Assembly: GCA_035532295.1 (NCBI GenBank)
Contig: DATKRH010000112.1
Span: 3,797-67,796 of the forward strand
Source: DASUBV01 sp035532295
Lineage (GTDB): Bacteria; Actinomycetota; Actinomycetes; Streptosporangiales; Streptosporangiaceae
Direction: 5' to 3'
DNA length: 64,000 bases
Made by a program: the position numbers and the translations under genes. The notes beneath the pieces are model-generated. The model ran no database searches and had not been told where the DNA came from. It worked only from the letters and a program-made list of their open reading frames with translations. Below are positions 42,207 through 50,631 of this stretch, piece after piece (positions within the stretch are counted from its first letter, which is position 1; each line of letters opens with the position of its first letter).

Positions 42207-42569
42207 TTAGAAGGGCTGCTGGCTGCGCTGCGCCTCAGGCGCGCTGGTCACCGCGGCGCCATCGGCACCGGCGTTCTGCCGCTGCAGGTCCTGGATCTGG
42301 CGCTGCAGGTCCGCGAACTGCTGCTGGTTCACTGCACCGGAGGCCGCGGGCTGGGCAGTCAGCGCGGCCGGCGGCGGGGTCACCTGCGTGGCGGCGACCG
42401 CGGAGTCCTGCGTCGGATTGCCGTGCTCGTCCAGGCCCTGGACCGACTTCTTGAAGATGTGCATCGACTGGCCGAGCGACTTGGCCGCGCCCGGCAGCCG
42501 CCGCGAGCCAAAGAGCAGCAGGACCACGACCAGCAGAATGATGATGTGTGGTGCGCTGGGATCGAACAT
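42207..42569 (-). CDS. tatA: Twin-arginine translocase subunit TatA
   Basis: 120 aa. A short N-terminal helix (PHIIILLVVVLLLFGSRRLPG) is followed by the amphipathic helix AAKSLGQSMHIFKKSVQG and a long Ala/Gln-rich tail. The FG and LP elements at the hinge are the TatA/E family mark. The upstream gap to pafC is 92 bp, so it may have its own promoter. The tail (FADLQRQIQDLQRQNAG) could form a small coiled coil. Confidence 0.95.
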   Translation of the reverse strand: MFDPSAPHIIILLVVVLLLFGSRRLPGAAKSLGQSMHIFKKSVQGLDEHGNPTQDSAVAATQVTPPPAALTAQPAASGAVNQQQFADLQRQIQDLQRQNAGADGAAVTSAPEAQRSQQPF

Positions 42570-42661
42570 ATCTGCCCCATTCAGCGGGAGGAATCCGCAG
42601 GCCAGTAACTCGGCCTGAGTCTACACGCAGCCGACTGGCCCGCCCACGGAGCTTACCTCGG

Positions 42662-43675
42662 TCACGCATACTGGGCCAGAGCGGCCCGGGCATCCTCCGC
42701 GACGAGCCTGGCCACCACCGGCGGGCCGACGACCCGCCCGTCGGCGCCCAGCCGGAGCGCGAGCCGGCGCACCCACCGGGTGTCGGGCGTCCGCAGGCTG
42801 ACCCGCAGCCGGCCATCGCCGAGCTCCTCGACCTCCTCGCAGGGGTAGTACTCGGCCACCCAGCGGCCCGCCGTGGACACCTCGAGCTCGATCCGGATGT
42901 CGTGCGGGGACGGCCGGAACAGCCCCTGGTCGACGTCCACCGGCTCGGCCTCGGCCGGCACCTGCGCCGCCAAGTCGAGCACCTTGATCGCCAGGATCCG
43001 GTCCAGCCGGAACAGCCGGACCGCGCCCGCCCGCCGGCACCAGCCCTCCAGATAACTCCGGCCGTCCACCATGACCAGGCGCATCGGGTCCACGTCGCGC
43101 TCGGTGGCCTCGTCCCGGCCCGGCACGTAATAGGACAGGTGCACGCGCCTGGCGTCGGCCAGGGCGGCGGTGACCTCGGCCAGGGCCGCCTGCTCGGCAC
43201 TGGTGTCGACCTGCACGGCGACCTGCGCGCTGGGCCCGGCCGCGGCGCCGGCCGCGGCCTCCAGCTTGGCGATGGTGCGGCCCAGGGCCGACCGGTCACC
43301 GATGCCGGGCAGTTCGGCCAGCATGCGGAGCGCCACCAGCAGGGCGCTGGCCTCGTCGACGCCCAGGCGCAGCGGGCGGCTGATGGACTCCGCCTCGCTG
43401 ACGACGATCTCGCCGCCCTCGTAGGACAGGTCGATCGGGCAGTAGGGGTCCGGCGAGCGGAGCTCGACGCACCACAGCAGGTTGAGGTCATCCACGAGCT
43501 CGCGCTCGCTCACCCCGAACGCCGAGGCGGTCTCGGCCATGCCGACGACCTTCCTGCTCACGACGTACGGCACGAGGGCCAGCAGCCGCGCCAGCCGGTC
43601 GGCGGCCGTAGGCGGCCGGTGGGCGGGGCCTGGCCGGCGGGGGCTCTCCGGCGATGACGCGGCGTCGGCTGTCAT
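42662..43675 (-). CDS. pafC: WYL-domain transcriptional regulator PafC
   Basis: 337 aa from MTADAASSPESPRRPGP. The N-terminal HTH (RLARLLALVPYVVSRKVVGMAETASAFGVSERELVDDLNLLWC) is followed by a WYL domain (RRVHLSYYVPGRDEATERDVDPMRLVMVDGRSYLEGWCRRAGAVRLFRLDRI) and the WCX C-terminal extension. PafB and PafC together activate the LexA-independent mycobacterial-type DNA-damage response. The ATG overlaps the pafB stop (ATGA, 43672-43675). Confidence 0.93.
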   Translation of the reverse strand: MTADAASSPESPRRPGPAHRPPTAADRLARLLALVPYVVSRKVVGMAETASAFGVSERELVDDLNLLWCVELRSPDPYCPIDLSYEGGEIVVSEAESISRPLRLGVDEASALLVALRMLAELPGIGDRSALGRTIAKLEAAAGAAAGPSAQVAVQVDTSAEQAALAEVTAALADARRVHLSYYVPGRDEATERDVDPMRLVMVDGRSYLEGWCRRAGAVRLFRLDRILAIKVLDLAAQVPAEAEPVDVDQGLFRPSPHDIRIELEVSTAGRWVAEYYPCEEVEELGDGRLRVSLRTPDTRWVRRLALRLGADGRVVGPPVVARLVAEDARAALAQYA

Positions 43676-44625
43676 GCCAGCACTCCCTCCAGGCGCCCGA
43701 TGACCGCGTCGCGAAGGTCGGCGGGCTCGAGCACGATGACGTCGGAGCCGAACGAGGCCAGGTGCTCGCTCCACCAGCCGTTATCGGCGTAGGGGACCCA
43801 GAGCGTGTCCCAGCCGGGCTCCTGCGCGGGCTCGGCCCTGACCGCGTGCCGCCGCAGTCCGTGCCCCGCGCCGCCGCGGACCCGCAGCACCCCGGTGTGC
43901 TGGGCGGGCGGCTCGAAGTCCCAGGCGCGCACGGCCGCCCGGACGTCGGCACCGGCGGGCACCTGAACCGCGCCGGCGGCCCCGGTGAAGCTGACGGCGC
44001 CCTCGATCCGGCTCAGCCGGAACACCCGCTGCTCACCGCGGTCGGTGTCCTGGCCGACGACGTACCAGCGGCCGTTGCGGTTGACTACGCCCCATGGCTC
44101 CAGGCGGCGTTGCTGGGCCTGGCTCCGGCCGACCCCGCGGTAGCTGAAGGAGACCGCCCGCCCGTCCCGGACCGCCTCCCACAGCGGGCCGAACGCCGCC
44201 TCGCCAGTCTGCAGGCGCGGCTCGATGCCGGGCTGGGTGGTGTCCTCGGCCTCGATCCCGGCCGCGCGGAGCTTGAGCAGCGCGCCCTCGGCCGCCCCGG
44301 CCAGCTCGGCCCGCCGCCAGACCCGCGCGGCCAGCCCGAGGACGGCCGCCTCATCGGGCTCCAGCCGGATCTCCGGCAGCATGTAGGCCTGGCGGGAGAT
44401 CCGGTAGCCTGGCTCGTCGTCACTGCCGGAGTTCGAGCCGGTCTCCAGCGGGATCCCCAGCTCGCGCAGCTCGTCCTTGTCGCGCTCGAACATCCGCTTG
44501 AACGCCTCGAACGACTCCGGGTAGCCCGGCACCGCCTCGCGTATCTGGGCCGCGGTGAGGTAGCGGTTCGCCGACAGCAGGCAGACGACGAGACTCAGCA
44601 GCCGCTCGGTTTTCCGCCTGGACAC
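43672..44625 (-). CDS. pafB: WYL-domain transcriptional regulator PafB
   Basis: 317 aa from GTG (MSRRKTERLLSLVVCLLSANRYLTAAQIREAV), an N-terminal winged HTH, then the WYL domain with AVSFSYRGVGRSQAQQRRLEPWGVVNRNGRWYVVGQDTDRGEQRVFRLSRI, and a WCX end. GGAAGGCGAGG lies upstream. It is translationally coupled to pafC and divergent from the DUF3866 gene, with 62 bp between the starts. Despite the name it is not needed for pupylation; the cluster position is conserved. Confidence 0.93.
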   Translation of the reverse strand: MSRRKTERLLSLVVCLLSANRYLTAAQIREAVPGYPESFEAFKRMFERDKDELRELGIPLETGSNSGSDDEPGYRISRQAYMLPEIRLEPDEAAVLGLAARVWRRAELAGAAEGALLKLRAAGIEAEDTTQPGIEPRLQTGEAAFGPLWEAVRDGRAVSFSYRGVGRSQAQQRRLEPWGVVNRNGRWYVVGQDTDRGEQRVFRLSRIEGAVSFTGAAGAVQVPAGADVRAAVRAWDFEPPAQHTGVLRVRGGAGHGLRRHAVRAEPAQEPGWDTLWVPYADNGWWSEHLASFGSDVIVLEPADLRDAVIGRLEGVLA

Positions 44626-44675
44626 CGCGCCTCGCCTTCCCCGGCCAATGGGCCGCCGCTCCCCCGCACCGACGC

Positions 44676-44681
44676 TACCCT
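44676..44681 (+). promoter_or_regulatory. -10 hexamer TACCCT, probable leaderless promoter of the DUF3866 gene
   Basis: TACCCT stands 6 nt before the GTG start with no Shine-Dalgarno. This spacing puts the expected transcription start at the start codon. No convincing -35 element is seen. Confidence 0.45.
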
Positions 44682-44687
44682 GCCGGA

Positions 44688-45785
44688 GTGATCAGGTGGC
44701 GGAGTGGCGAGGTTTCTGCCCGGCGACGTGCGTGGAATGGTGCGCTAGAGGTCGATGTGACGGTGGCCGGAACCCTGGTGCGGGCGCTGGCCTACCCGGA
44801 GCTGACCGGCGCGCCCGAGCCGGGTGACCGCGTGCTGCTGAACACCAGCGCGCTCGACCTGCGCCTCGGCACCGGCGGCTACGCCCTGGTGATCGCGATC
44901 CCGGACCGGCTGCCCGCCGACCCGGCCGAGCCGGGCCACCTGATCAAGGCCAGGTACACGCCGATGCAGGCCTGCGTGCTCGGCGTGGACGAGCAGGGGT
45001 CCCGGTACCACGACGTCCTGCGTGACGCCGATGACCTGGGCGGCATGCCCGTCGTGATCGCCGACCTGCACTCCGCGCTGCCCGCCGTGCTGGCCGGCTA
45101 CTACGCGGCGCGGGCCACCGGGGACCGGCCGAAGGTCGCCTACATCATGCTCGACGGGGGCGCGCTGCCCGCCTGGTTCTCGCGCACCATCGCCGCGCTC
45201 ACCCAGGCCGGCTGGCTCGCCGGCACCGTCACCGTCGGGCAGGCCTTCGGCGGCGACCTGGAGGCCGTCACGCTGCACAGCGGCCTGCTGGCGGCCCGCC
45301 ATGTCCTGGGTGCCGAGCTGGCGGTGGTGGCCCAGGGACCGGGCAACCTGGGCACCGGCACGCGCTGGGGCTTCTCCGGCGTGAGCGCCGGCGAGGCCGT
45401 CAACGCGACCGCGGCGCTCGGCGGCCGGCCGGTCGCGTCGCTGCGGATCAGCCAGGCCGATCCCCGCCAGCGGCATCGCGGGGTCTCCCACCACAGCCTC
45501 ACCGCCTACGGCCGGGTCGCGCTGGCCCGGGCCGACGTCGTCGTCCCCGACCTGCCCGGCGAGTTCGGGGCGCAGGTCGCGGCCGCCGCGGCGCCGCTGG
45601 CCGCCCGGCACGATGTCGTCCTGGTCAGCGTCGCCGGGCTGACCGAGATCCTGGCGGCCTGCCCCGTCCCGCTGTCCACCATGGGCCGTGGCCTCGACGG
45701 CGACCTGGCCTACTTCCTGGCCGCCGCCGCGGCCGGGCGGCACGCGGCGGCGCTGGCCGAGGTCACGCCGCCGCGGCCGGACTAG
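44688..45785 (+). CDS. DUF3866 family protein
   Basis: 365 aa from GTG (MIRWRSGEVSARRRAWNGALEVDVTV). The sequence follows the DUF3866 family along its length, including LLNTSALDLRLGTGGYALVIA, the central AYIMLDGGALPAWFSRTIAALTQAGWLAGTVTVGQAFGGDLEAV and GNLGTGTRWGFSGVSAGEAVNATAALGG. It is often encoded near the paf/proteasome genes in actinobacteria; no biochemical function is known to me. The Gly-rich central part hints at a ligand-binding alpha/beta fold. It is divergent from pafB and converges on the FKBP gene through a 19-bp tandem repeat. Confidence 0.85.
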   Translation: MIRWRSGEVSARRRAWNGALEVDVTVAGTLVRALAYPELTGAPEPGDRVLLNTSALDLRLGTGGYALVIAIPDRLPADPAEPGHLIKARYTPMQACVLGVDEQGSRYHDVLRDADDLGGMPVVIADLHSALPAVLAGYYAARATGDRPKVAYIMLDGGALPAWFSRTIAALTQAGWLAGTVTVGQAFGGDLEAVTLHSGLLAARHVLGAELAVVAQGPGNLGTGTRWGFSGVSAGEAVNATAALGGRPVASLRISQADPRQRHRGVSHHSLTAYGRVALARADVVVPDLPGEFGAQVAAAAAPLAARHDVVLVSVAGLTEILAACPVPLSTMGRGLDGDLAYFLAAAAAGRHAAALAEVTPPRPD

Positions 45786-45834
45786 GCGACGGCGGCCGGA
45801 CTAGGCGACAGTAACCGGACTAGGCGATGGTGGC
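45777..45834. repeat. 19-bp tandem repeat, 3 units, between convergent DUF3866 and FKBP genes
   Basis: ccggactaggcga(c/t)... repeats with a 19-bp period three times. The first unit holds the TAG of the DUF3866 gene and the third holds the complementary stop region of the FKBP gene, so each gene end appears to have been duplicated with its stop codon. Confidence 0.88.
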
Positions 45835-46782
45835 CGGGAATCCGGCCAGCACGTCGACGACGAAGACCAGCGTGTCGGTGCCCTTGATGCCGACCGACGA
45901 CTGGCCGGTCTTCCCGTAACCGTCGGCCGGCGGGATGATCAGCATGACGCGGCTGCCGACCGGTACCCCGGTGAGCCCCTTGATGAAGCCGGGGATCACG
46001 CTCGTGCCGCCCAGGCTGAAGCTGAACGGGGTGCCCGCGGAACTGCTCGACGGCCAGGTCGAGTTGAAGACCTGACGCGTCCGCCAGTTCACGGCCACGT
46101 ACTGCGCCACGACCGTCTGGCCAGCGGCTAGCTGGGGGCCGGTCCCCTTGATCAGGGTCTTGACGATCAGCTTGCTGGGCGGCGAGGTCTTCGGGATCGT
46201 GATGACCGGCGCACTGCCGACCGGAGCCGTCACCGACGGCAGGGCGCCGCCGCCGGAAGAGACATGCTGCCCGGACGCGGCGGCGGTCGGGCTGAACGGC
46301 TTGATCAGGTCGATGACCCAGACGGTCGTGTCGGTCCCCTTCACCCCGAGCTGGGCGTTACCGGAGGTGCCGTAACCGTCCACCGGCGGCACGACGGCCA
46401 GGACCCTGGAGCCGATCGTCTTGCCCTTGACGGCGGCGGCCAGGCCCTTCAGCCCGACCTGGGCCGGGAGAATCTGCGGGATGCTCGTGAACGTGCTGTC
46501 GAGCAGCTTGTGCGTCTTGCCGCTCCAGACGTAGATGGCCAGGTTCGCGAGCACATTATCGCCCGGCGCCAGGACCTGGCCGCTGCCCTTGATCGGCGTG
46601 GTGATGGCCAGCTTGCTGCTCGCCTTCGCCGCGGGGATCTTCACGTCCGGGGTCTTGCCGAACGAGCCCGAGACGCTGACCTGCGTGTTCGGGTTGGAGG
46701 CTGACGAACTCGAAGAGCCGCAGCCGACGAGGGCCAGGGCGGCCAGCAGCGGAACTAGGAGCGCAGCGGAAATGCGTCGCAT
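45820..46782 (-). CDS. Tandem FKBP-type peptidyl-prolyl isomerase lipoprotein
   Basis: 320 aa from MRRISAALLVPLLAALALVGC, a lipoprotein signal with Cys21 as lipidation site. Two FKBP domains follow: IKGSGQVLAPGDNVLANLAIYVW...VGLKGLAAAVKGKTIGSRVLAVVPPVDGYG and IKGTGPQLAAGQTVVAQYVAVNW...VIPGFIKGLTGVPVGSRVMLIIPPADGYG. They are joined by a Ser/Gly/Ala linker. The second keeps more of the active-site aromatic/hydrophobic residues; the first looks diverged. It should assist folding of secreted proteins outside the membrane, fitting its place near tatAC. A GAGG ribosome site supports this start; the frame is open further upstream through a 15-bp repeat array. Confidence 0.9.
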   Translation of the reverse strand: MRRISAALLVPLLAALALVGCGSSSSSASNPNTQVSVSGSFGKTPDVKIPAAKASSKLAITTPIKGSGQVLAPGDNVLANLAIYVWSGKTHKLLDSTFTSIPQILPAQVGLKGLAAAVKGKTIGSRVLAVVPPVDGYGTSGNAQLGVKGTDTTVWVIDLIKPFSPTAAASGQHVSSGGGALPSVTAPVGSAPVITIPKTSPPSKLIVKTLIKGTGPQLAAGQTVVAQYVAVNWRTRQVFNSTWPSSSSAGTPFSFSLGGTSVIPGFIKGLTGVPVGSRVMLIIPPADGYGKTGQSSVGIKGTDTLVFVVDVLAGFPATIA

Positions 46783-46790
46783 GAGAATCC

Positions 46791-46910
46791 TCAGTGTCGT
46801 CTTACACCGTGTCGTCTTACACCGTGTCGTGATCAACCGTGCCAAGATCAGCTGTGTCGTGACCAGGCGTGGCCAGACCAGGCCCGTCCAGACCAAGCGT
46901 GTCCGGGCCA
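46791..46910 (-). repeat. Degenerate 15-bp tandem repeat array, about 8 units, upstream of the FKBP gene
   Basis: Eight consecutive 15-mers related to accgtgtcgtcttac / accgtgtcgtgatca / ggcgtggccagacca, best conserved next to the gene and decaying away from it. On the minus strand they stay open in the FKBP frame and would encode pentads such as TRLVW, PRLVT, ARLIT and TRCKT. The near units contain GTGT...ACAC inverted arms. Confidence 0.85.
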
Positions 46911-47014
46911 AGGGCAGTCAGCCTACCCGCCAGGAATGTGCGTAAGCTCGAAAGCAGCTGCAGGTCCGCCGCAGCGGGCGGTGCGGCGGCCCGCGGCGCC
47001 CTCCCGCCGGGAGG
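46911..47014. other. Spacer between the membrane-protein gene and the FKBP repeat array
   Basis: About 100 bp without a coding frame of interest; it contains the GC-rich stretch cggcggcccgcggcgccctcccgccggg that could fold as a terminator of the upstream glycan cassette, though no clean stem stands out. Confidence 0.35.
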
Positions 47015-48799
47015 CTATCCCGGCAGCTCAGTCAGCAGGTTCTTGTTCCAGACCAGGATCGTGTACTGGCCGACGTAGTAGATCCGGGCGGGCTGCCCGA
47101 AGGTGGCGCGGACGTTGGCGATCGGCGGGAACGGCTGCGCGCCGGGCCAGGTCGGGCTCAAGACGATGAAGTTCGCCTGATGCCGGGCCGGGCTGTACCA
47201 GCTGGGCTCGGTTTCCCAGTTATCCCGGATAATGACCGATCCGGCGGACAACACCGCCCTGATCATGACGGCGCCGCCGGTGTCCAGGGTGACGGAGTTG
47301 GCCTGCCAGTAGCCGCCGAGCCCGTACGACAGGTGCCGGGCGGACAGCCACCCGGCTAGCTGGCTGCCCTGCGCCGGCACGGCAGGCAGCGCCACGTCGC
47401 GGCCCAGGCTCAGCAGGTAGCCGGTCAGCACGACGGCGAGCGCCGGCACCATCCTGGTCGCGCTCAGGCGTCCGGCCAGCAGCCGGCCAGCCAGCGCCGC
47501 CCCGAACGGCAGCACGGCCGTGAACTCCCTCGTACTGTGCAGGTCCAGGGCGTTGGTGCTGAGGATGTAGGCGGCCAGGCTGACCAGGGCGGCCGTGACC
47601 AGCAACTGCACCGCGATCTCAGCGCCGGGAAAACGCCGCGGCGCCGCGCAGGCCGCCCACGCCACCAGGCCGATTCCCACCAGGTGCACGGCCGCCAGGA
47701 ATGCGACGTATCCGACGTTTCGGCCCAGGAAGTTGGCCCCGAACAGCAGCAGGATGCCCTGCAGCGTGAGCGACAGGTTCCTGGGCAGCTGGCTGAACGA
47801 TGCCAGCTGGTTGCCCACCGGCCAGACGACGAAGCCGCCGTGGGAGGTGATCAGCCGGAGCGTCAGCCTGGCCCCTTCGGCCGCGGCGAGGGCCAGGACG
47901 GCCAGCAGGACCTCGAACCAGGCCGCCCGCAGGCCCTGGCCGCGCCGGACGGCGACCTGGTAGCCGCGGACCGTGGCGACCGCCACGAGCGGGACGACGC
48001 CCGTGATCAGCACGATGCTGTCGGCCACCAGGGCCCAGGCCAGCAGCAGGCCCGCCAGCACCGGCACCCACCAGCGGCGCGGCGCGCGGTCGAGGAGAAT
48101 CCAGACCAGCAGGACCGGGATCGTGCTGCCGACATGATCGGGCGACAGCATCAGGACATACACGCCGCCGACCTCCTGCGGCGACGCCATGATCCCGGCG
48201 GCCAGGCCGGCCCGCAGCAGGCCCGCCCGGCCCGTGGCCCGGCCCTTGGCCAGCATGGCCGTCAGCAGCACCAGCAGCGTGTAGGTCATGGCCCCGGCCA
48301 GGTGCACCACGTCCGGGCGCAGGCCGCGGAGCGCCTCCAGCGCGGCATACTGCGGCAGTTCGGTGGTGTAAAACGACACGTCGGAGAGCTGCCAGCCGCG
48401 CAGCAGCGGGTTTCCGTGCAGCATGGCCCAGGCCTGCAGGGCGTTGGCGGCCCCGTCGGAGTTGACGGGAATCGTCCGGGACATGTGCAGGTAGACGGTG
48501 AACAGGGCGATCCCGAGGGTCAGCCACGCCAGGGCCGCCGCGAGCGCGGCCGGCCGGACCACCTGCACTCGCCGCAGCCGGGCCCCCAGCCCTGGACGCC
48601 GCGGCCCTGGACGCCGCAGCCCTGGACGCCGCAGCCCTGGACACTGCAGGCGCGGCAGCCGGTATCCCGGACGCGGCGGGCGCGGCAGCCGGAACCGGGC
48701 CGGCCCGGACAGCGGCGCCCGGAACTGCCAGCCGGCGAAGGAGGCCGGCCAGTGCTGGGCCGCCCGCAGCCATTGCGTCCTGATCTGGGGCCAGCTCAT
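47015..48799 (-). CDS. Polytopic membrane protein, GT-C-like, of the glycan cassette
   Basis: 594 aa. A basic, Pro/Arg-rich cytoplasmic N-terminus (about 80 residues, with PGLRR pentad repeats) is followed by about 11 hydrophobic segments from ALAAALAWLTLGIALFTVYLHM on, and a soluble C-terminal part of about 130 residues. The first extracytoplasmic loop IPVNSDGAANALQAWAMLHGNPLLRGW, with an acidic residue just after the first helix, resembles GT-C glycosyltransferases that use polyprenyl-phosphate sugars. No family-defining motif lets me name it. It is coupled (ATGA, 48796-48799) to the epimerase, so the three genes probably build or attach one cell-surface sugar. Confidence 0.7.
   Translation of the reverse strand: MSWPQIRTQWLRAAQHWPASFAGWQFRAPLSGPARFRLPRPPRPGYRLPRLQCPGLRRPGLRRPGPRRPGLGARLRRVQVVRPAALAAALAWLTLGIALFTVYLHMSRTIPVNSDGAANALQAWAMLHGNPLLRGWQLSDVSFYTTELPQYAALEALRGLRPDVVHLAGAMTYTLLVLLTAMLAKGRATGRAGLLRAGLAAGIMASPQEVGGVYVLMLSPDHVGSTIPVLLVWILLDRAPRRWWVPVLAGLLLAWALVADSIVLITGVVPLVAVATVRGYQVAVRRGQGLRAAWFEVLLAVLALAAAEGARLTLRLITSHGGFVVWPVGNQLASFSQLPRNLSLTLQGILLLFGANFLGRNVGYVAFLAAVHLVGIGLVAWAACAAPRRFPGAEIAVQLLVTAALVSLAAYILSTNALDLHSTREFTAVLPFGAALAGRLLAGRLSATRMVPALAVVLTGYLLSLGRDVALPAVPAQGSQLAGWLSARHLSYGLGGYWQANSVTLDTGGAVMIRAVLSAGSVIIRDNWETEPSWYSPARHQANFIVLSPTWPGAQPFPPIANVRATFGQPARIYYVGQYTILVWNKNLLTELPG
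48590..48649 (-). repeat. 15-bp tandem repeat, 4 units, in the membrane-protein gene
   Basis: ccctggacgccgc[ag]g three times plus a variant ccctggacactgcag. They encode RRPGL-type pentads in the basic N-terminal tail of the polytopic protein. Confidence 0.9.
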
Positions 48800-49821
48800 A
48801 GGATCCCGGCTGCGATCGCCCCGGCGATCCAGCCGATGACCTCGTCGAGCATCTCCTCCAGCGTGGTCGTGGCCTCGAAGCCGAGGACCCGGGCGGCCTT
48901 GTCCACGGCCGGGACGCGACGCTGAACGTCGAACTCGTACGGCTCGTCGTGCGCGATCCGCAGCGGCTCGCCCGGGCCCTTGATCTTGGCCCAGATCAGC
49001 GCGGCGAGCTCGGCGACCGTGGTGCCGCTGGCCGTTGAGAGATTGAAGTCCTCGCCCGTCGCCTTGGGGTGCGCCATCGCGGTCACGATCCCGCGGGCCA
49101 GGTCGCCGCCGTAGGTGTAGTGCCGGACCTGAGTCCCCGACCCCAGGATCCGCAGCGGATCTTGTCCCTTGAGCACCTTGCGCACCAGATCGGGCACCAC
49201 ATGGCTCATCGCGAGCTTGATCTCGCCCGATGAGACCTCAGCGTCCCGCACGGCCCGGCGCTCCCCGACGCCGACGCAGTTGAACGGCCGGACGATGGTG
49301 AACGGAAGGCGGTACTGATCCCAGGCGGCGCGAGCGAAGTACTCGACCGCCAGCTTCTGGAAGCCGTAGGCGGATCGCGGCGGCGGCACCGCCCGCTGCT
49401 GCCCCTCCGCCGAGGGCCAGCTATCGGCGGACTCGTACACCATGGACGACGACACGTAGGTGACCTTCCGCAGCCGGCCCTGACGGTGCGCCCGGATGGC
49501 GGCATCGCAGGAGCCGGCGATGATCCGCTCGTTGGTCGCGAGCAGGTCATAGGGGAAGGCGTGGAAGTAGGAAATCCCGCCGATCATCGCCGCGCCGGCG
49601 ATGAAGTGGTCGCAGTCCGCGAGCAGGCCGGCCATCAGGTCCGCGTCGGCGGCGTCACCCTCGCAGAAGCTGAACGCCGTGTCGCCGTCGTGCGGCGAGG
49701 GCACCGGGCCGTACTTGGAGAAGTCGTCGATGCCCACGACCTGGTATCCGCGCCGGAGCAACTCGCCGGTGACGTAGCCGCCGATGAACCCCGCTGAGCC
49801 GCTGACCAGAACCCGTTCCAT
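48796..49821 (-). CDS. NAD-dependent sugar epimerase/dehydratase (extended SDR)
   Basis: 341 aa from MERVLVSGSAGFIGGYVTGELLRRG. The GxxGxxG-type motif, the acidic cofactor residue in VVGIDDFSKYG, the catalytic triad region YVSSSMVYES...SAYGFQK and RPFNCVGVGE are all those of nucleotide-sugar epimerases/4,6-dehydratases. The ATG overlaps the GT2 stop by one base (TGATG). It probably makes the nucleotide sugar used by the neighbouring transferases. Confidence 0.9.
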   Translation of the reverse strand: MERVLVSGSAGFIGGYVTGELLRRGYQVVGIDDFSKYGPVPSPHDGDTAFSFCEGDAADADLMAGLLADCDHFIAGAAMIGGISYFHAFPYDLLATNERIIAGSCDAAIRAHRQGRLRKVTYVSSSMVYESADSWPSAEGQQRAVPPPRSAYGFQKLAVEYFARAAWDQYRLPFTIVRPFNCVGVGERRAVRDAEVSSGEIKLAMSHVVPDLVRKVLKGQDPLRILGSGTQVRHYTYGGDLARGIVTAMAHPKATGEDFNLSTASGTTVAELAALIWAKIKGPGEPLRIAHDEPYEFDVQRRVPAVDKAARVLGFEATTTLEEMLDEVIGWIAGAIAAGIL

Positions 49822-50570
49822 CAGCGTTCCCCCGCTCGCGCCCGGGCCCGGACTTGATCGACGCTCAGGCGGGGACCGAAGCTGAACCGGTACCACCGCA
49901 GGTACCGGGGAACCCACCGGATGACCTTGAAGCTGGAGACTCCGGCCGGCCGGTCCAGCCAGATGGTCGGGATCTCCGCGACCGGCAGCCGCAGCCGCCT
50001 GGCCTTGGCGGTCAGCTCGATGCCGATCTCGAACCCGTGCCGCGAGTCGATGCCGACGCAGCGGGCGAAGGCCGTGGAGTAGGCCTTGAAGGAGTTCGTC
50101 GCGTCGCGGGTGCCCGTCCGGGCCAGCAACTGCAGGGACCGGCCCGCCGAGCGCGAGAGCAGGCCCTTGATCAGCGGGCCGCCGACCTGCTGGCCTCCGG
50201 CCATGTACCGGGACGCCGCCGCCACGGCGACGCCGCGCTCGACGAGCCGGGCCAGGTCATCGATCTGGCCCGAGTCGTCGCAGCCGTCGGCCATGGTGAC
50301 CACGGTGACGTCCGCGCGGGCCGCGTCCATGCCGAAGCGGATCGCGTTGGCCGGCCCCGGGCCATAGGCATTGACCAGGCACTGCAGCCGCGGTTCCTTG
50401 TCGGCGTAGCGCTCGACGACGTCCGCCGTCGGATCGCTCGCGCTGTCCACGATCACTAGCACCTCGCAGGACAGCCGGACGGACTCAAAGAGCCGATCCA
50501 GGACGTCGGTGATCAGCGCGCCCTCGTTAGCTGCGGGCACGATGACCGACATCCGGGGGTCGCGGCTCAC
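49821..50570 (-). CDS. Family 2 glycosyltransferase, polyprenyl-phosphate sugar synthase-like
   Basis: 249 aa GT-A fold: MSVIVPAANEGALITDVLDRLFE, LVIVDSASDPTADVVERYA, YGPGPANAIRFGMDAARADVTVVTMADGCDD (the DxD-like site, here ADGCDD) and TRDATNSFKAYS, ending in a basic tail without transmembrane helices. This matches dolichol/undecaprenyl-phosphate mannose or glucose synthases. It would load a polyprenyl phosphate for the GT-C-like protein two genes downstream. GTG 50570 is used; ATG 50552 is also possible. Confidence 0.87.
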   Translation of the reverse strand: MSRDPRMSVIVPAANEGALITDVLDRLFESVRLSCEVLVIVDSASDPTADVVERYADKEPRLQCLVNAYGPGPANAIRFGMDAARADVTVVTMADGCDDSGQIDDLARLVERGVAVAAASRYMAGGQQVGGPLIKGLLSRSAGRSLQLLARTGTRDATNSFKAYSTAFARCVGIDSRHGFEIGIELTAKARRLRLPVAEIPTIWLDRPAGVSSFKVIRWVPRYLRWYRFSFGPRLSVDQVRARARAGER

Positions 50571-50631
50571 GTCCGCGATGTTAGCAACTCAGAGTGATCG
50601 TGAGAGCACGATCCGTGATCGAGCCGGGCGG

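Noticed and set aside
39079..42210. Plus-strand frame of about 1040 codons opposite helY and tatC
   Set aside because: Same artefact: no family motifs, composition of a frame shadow, opposite two conserved genes.
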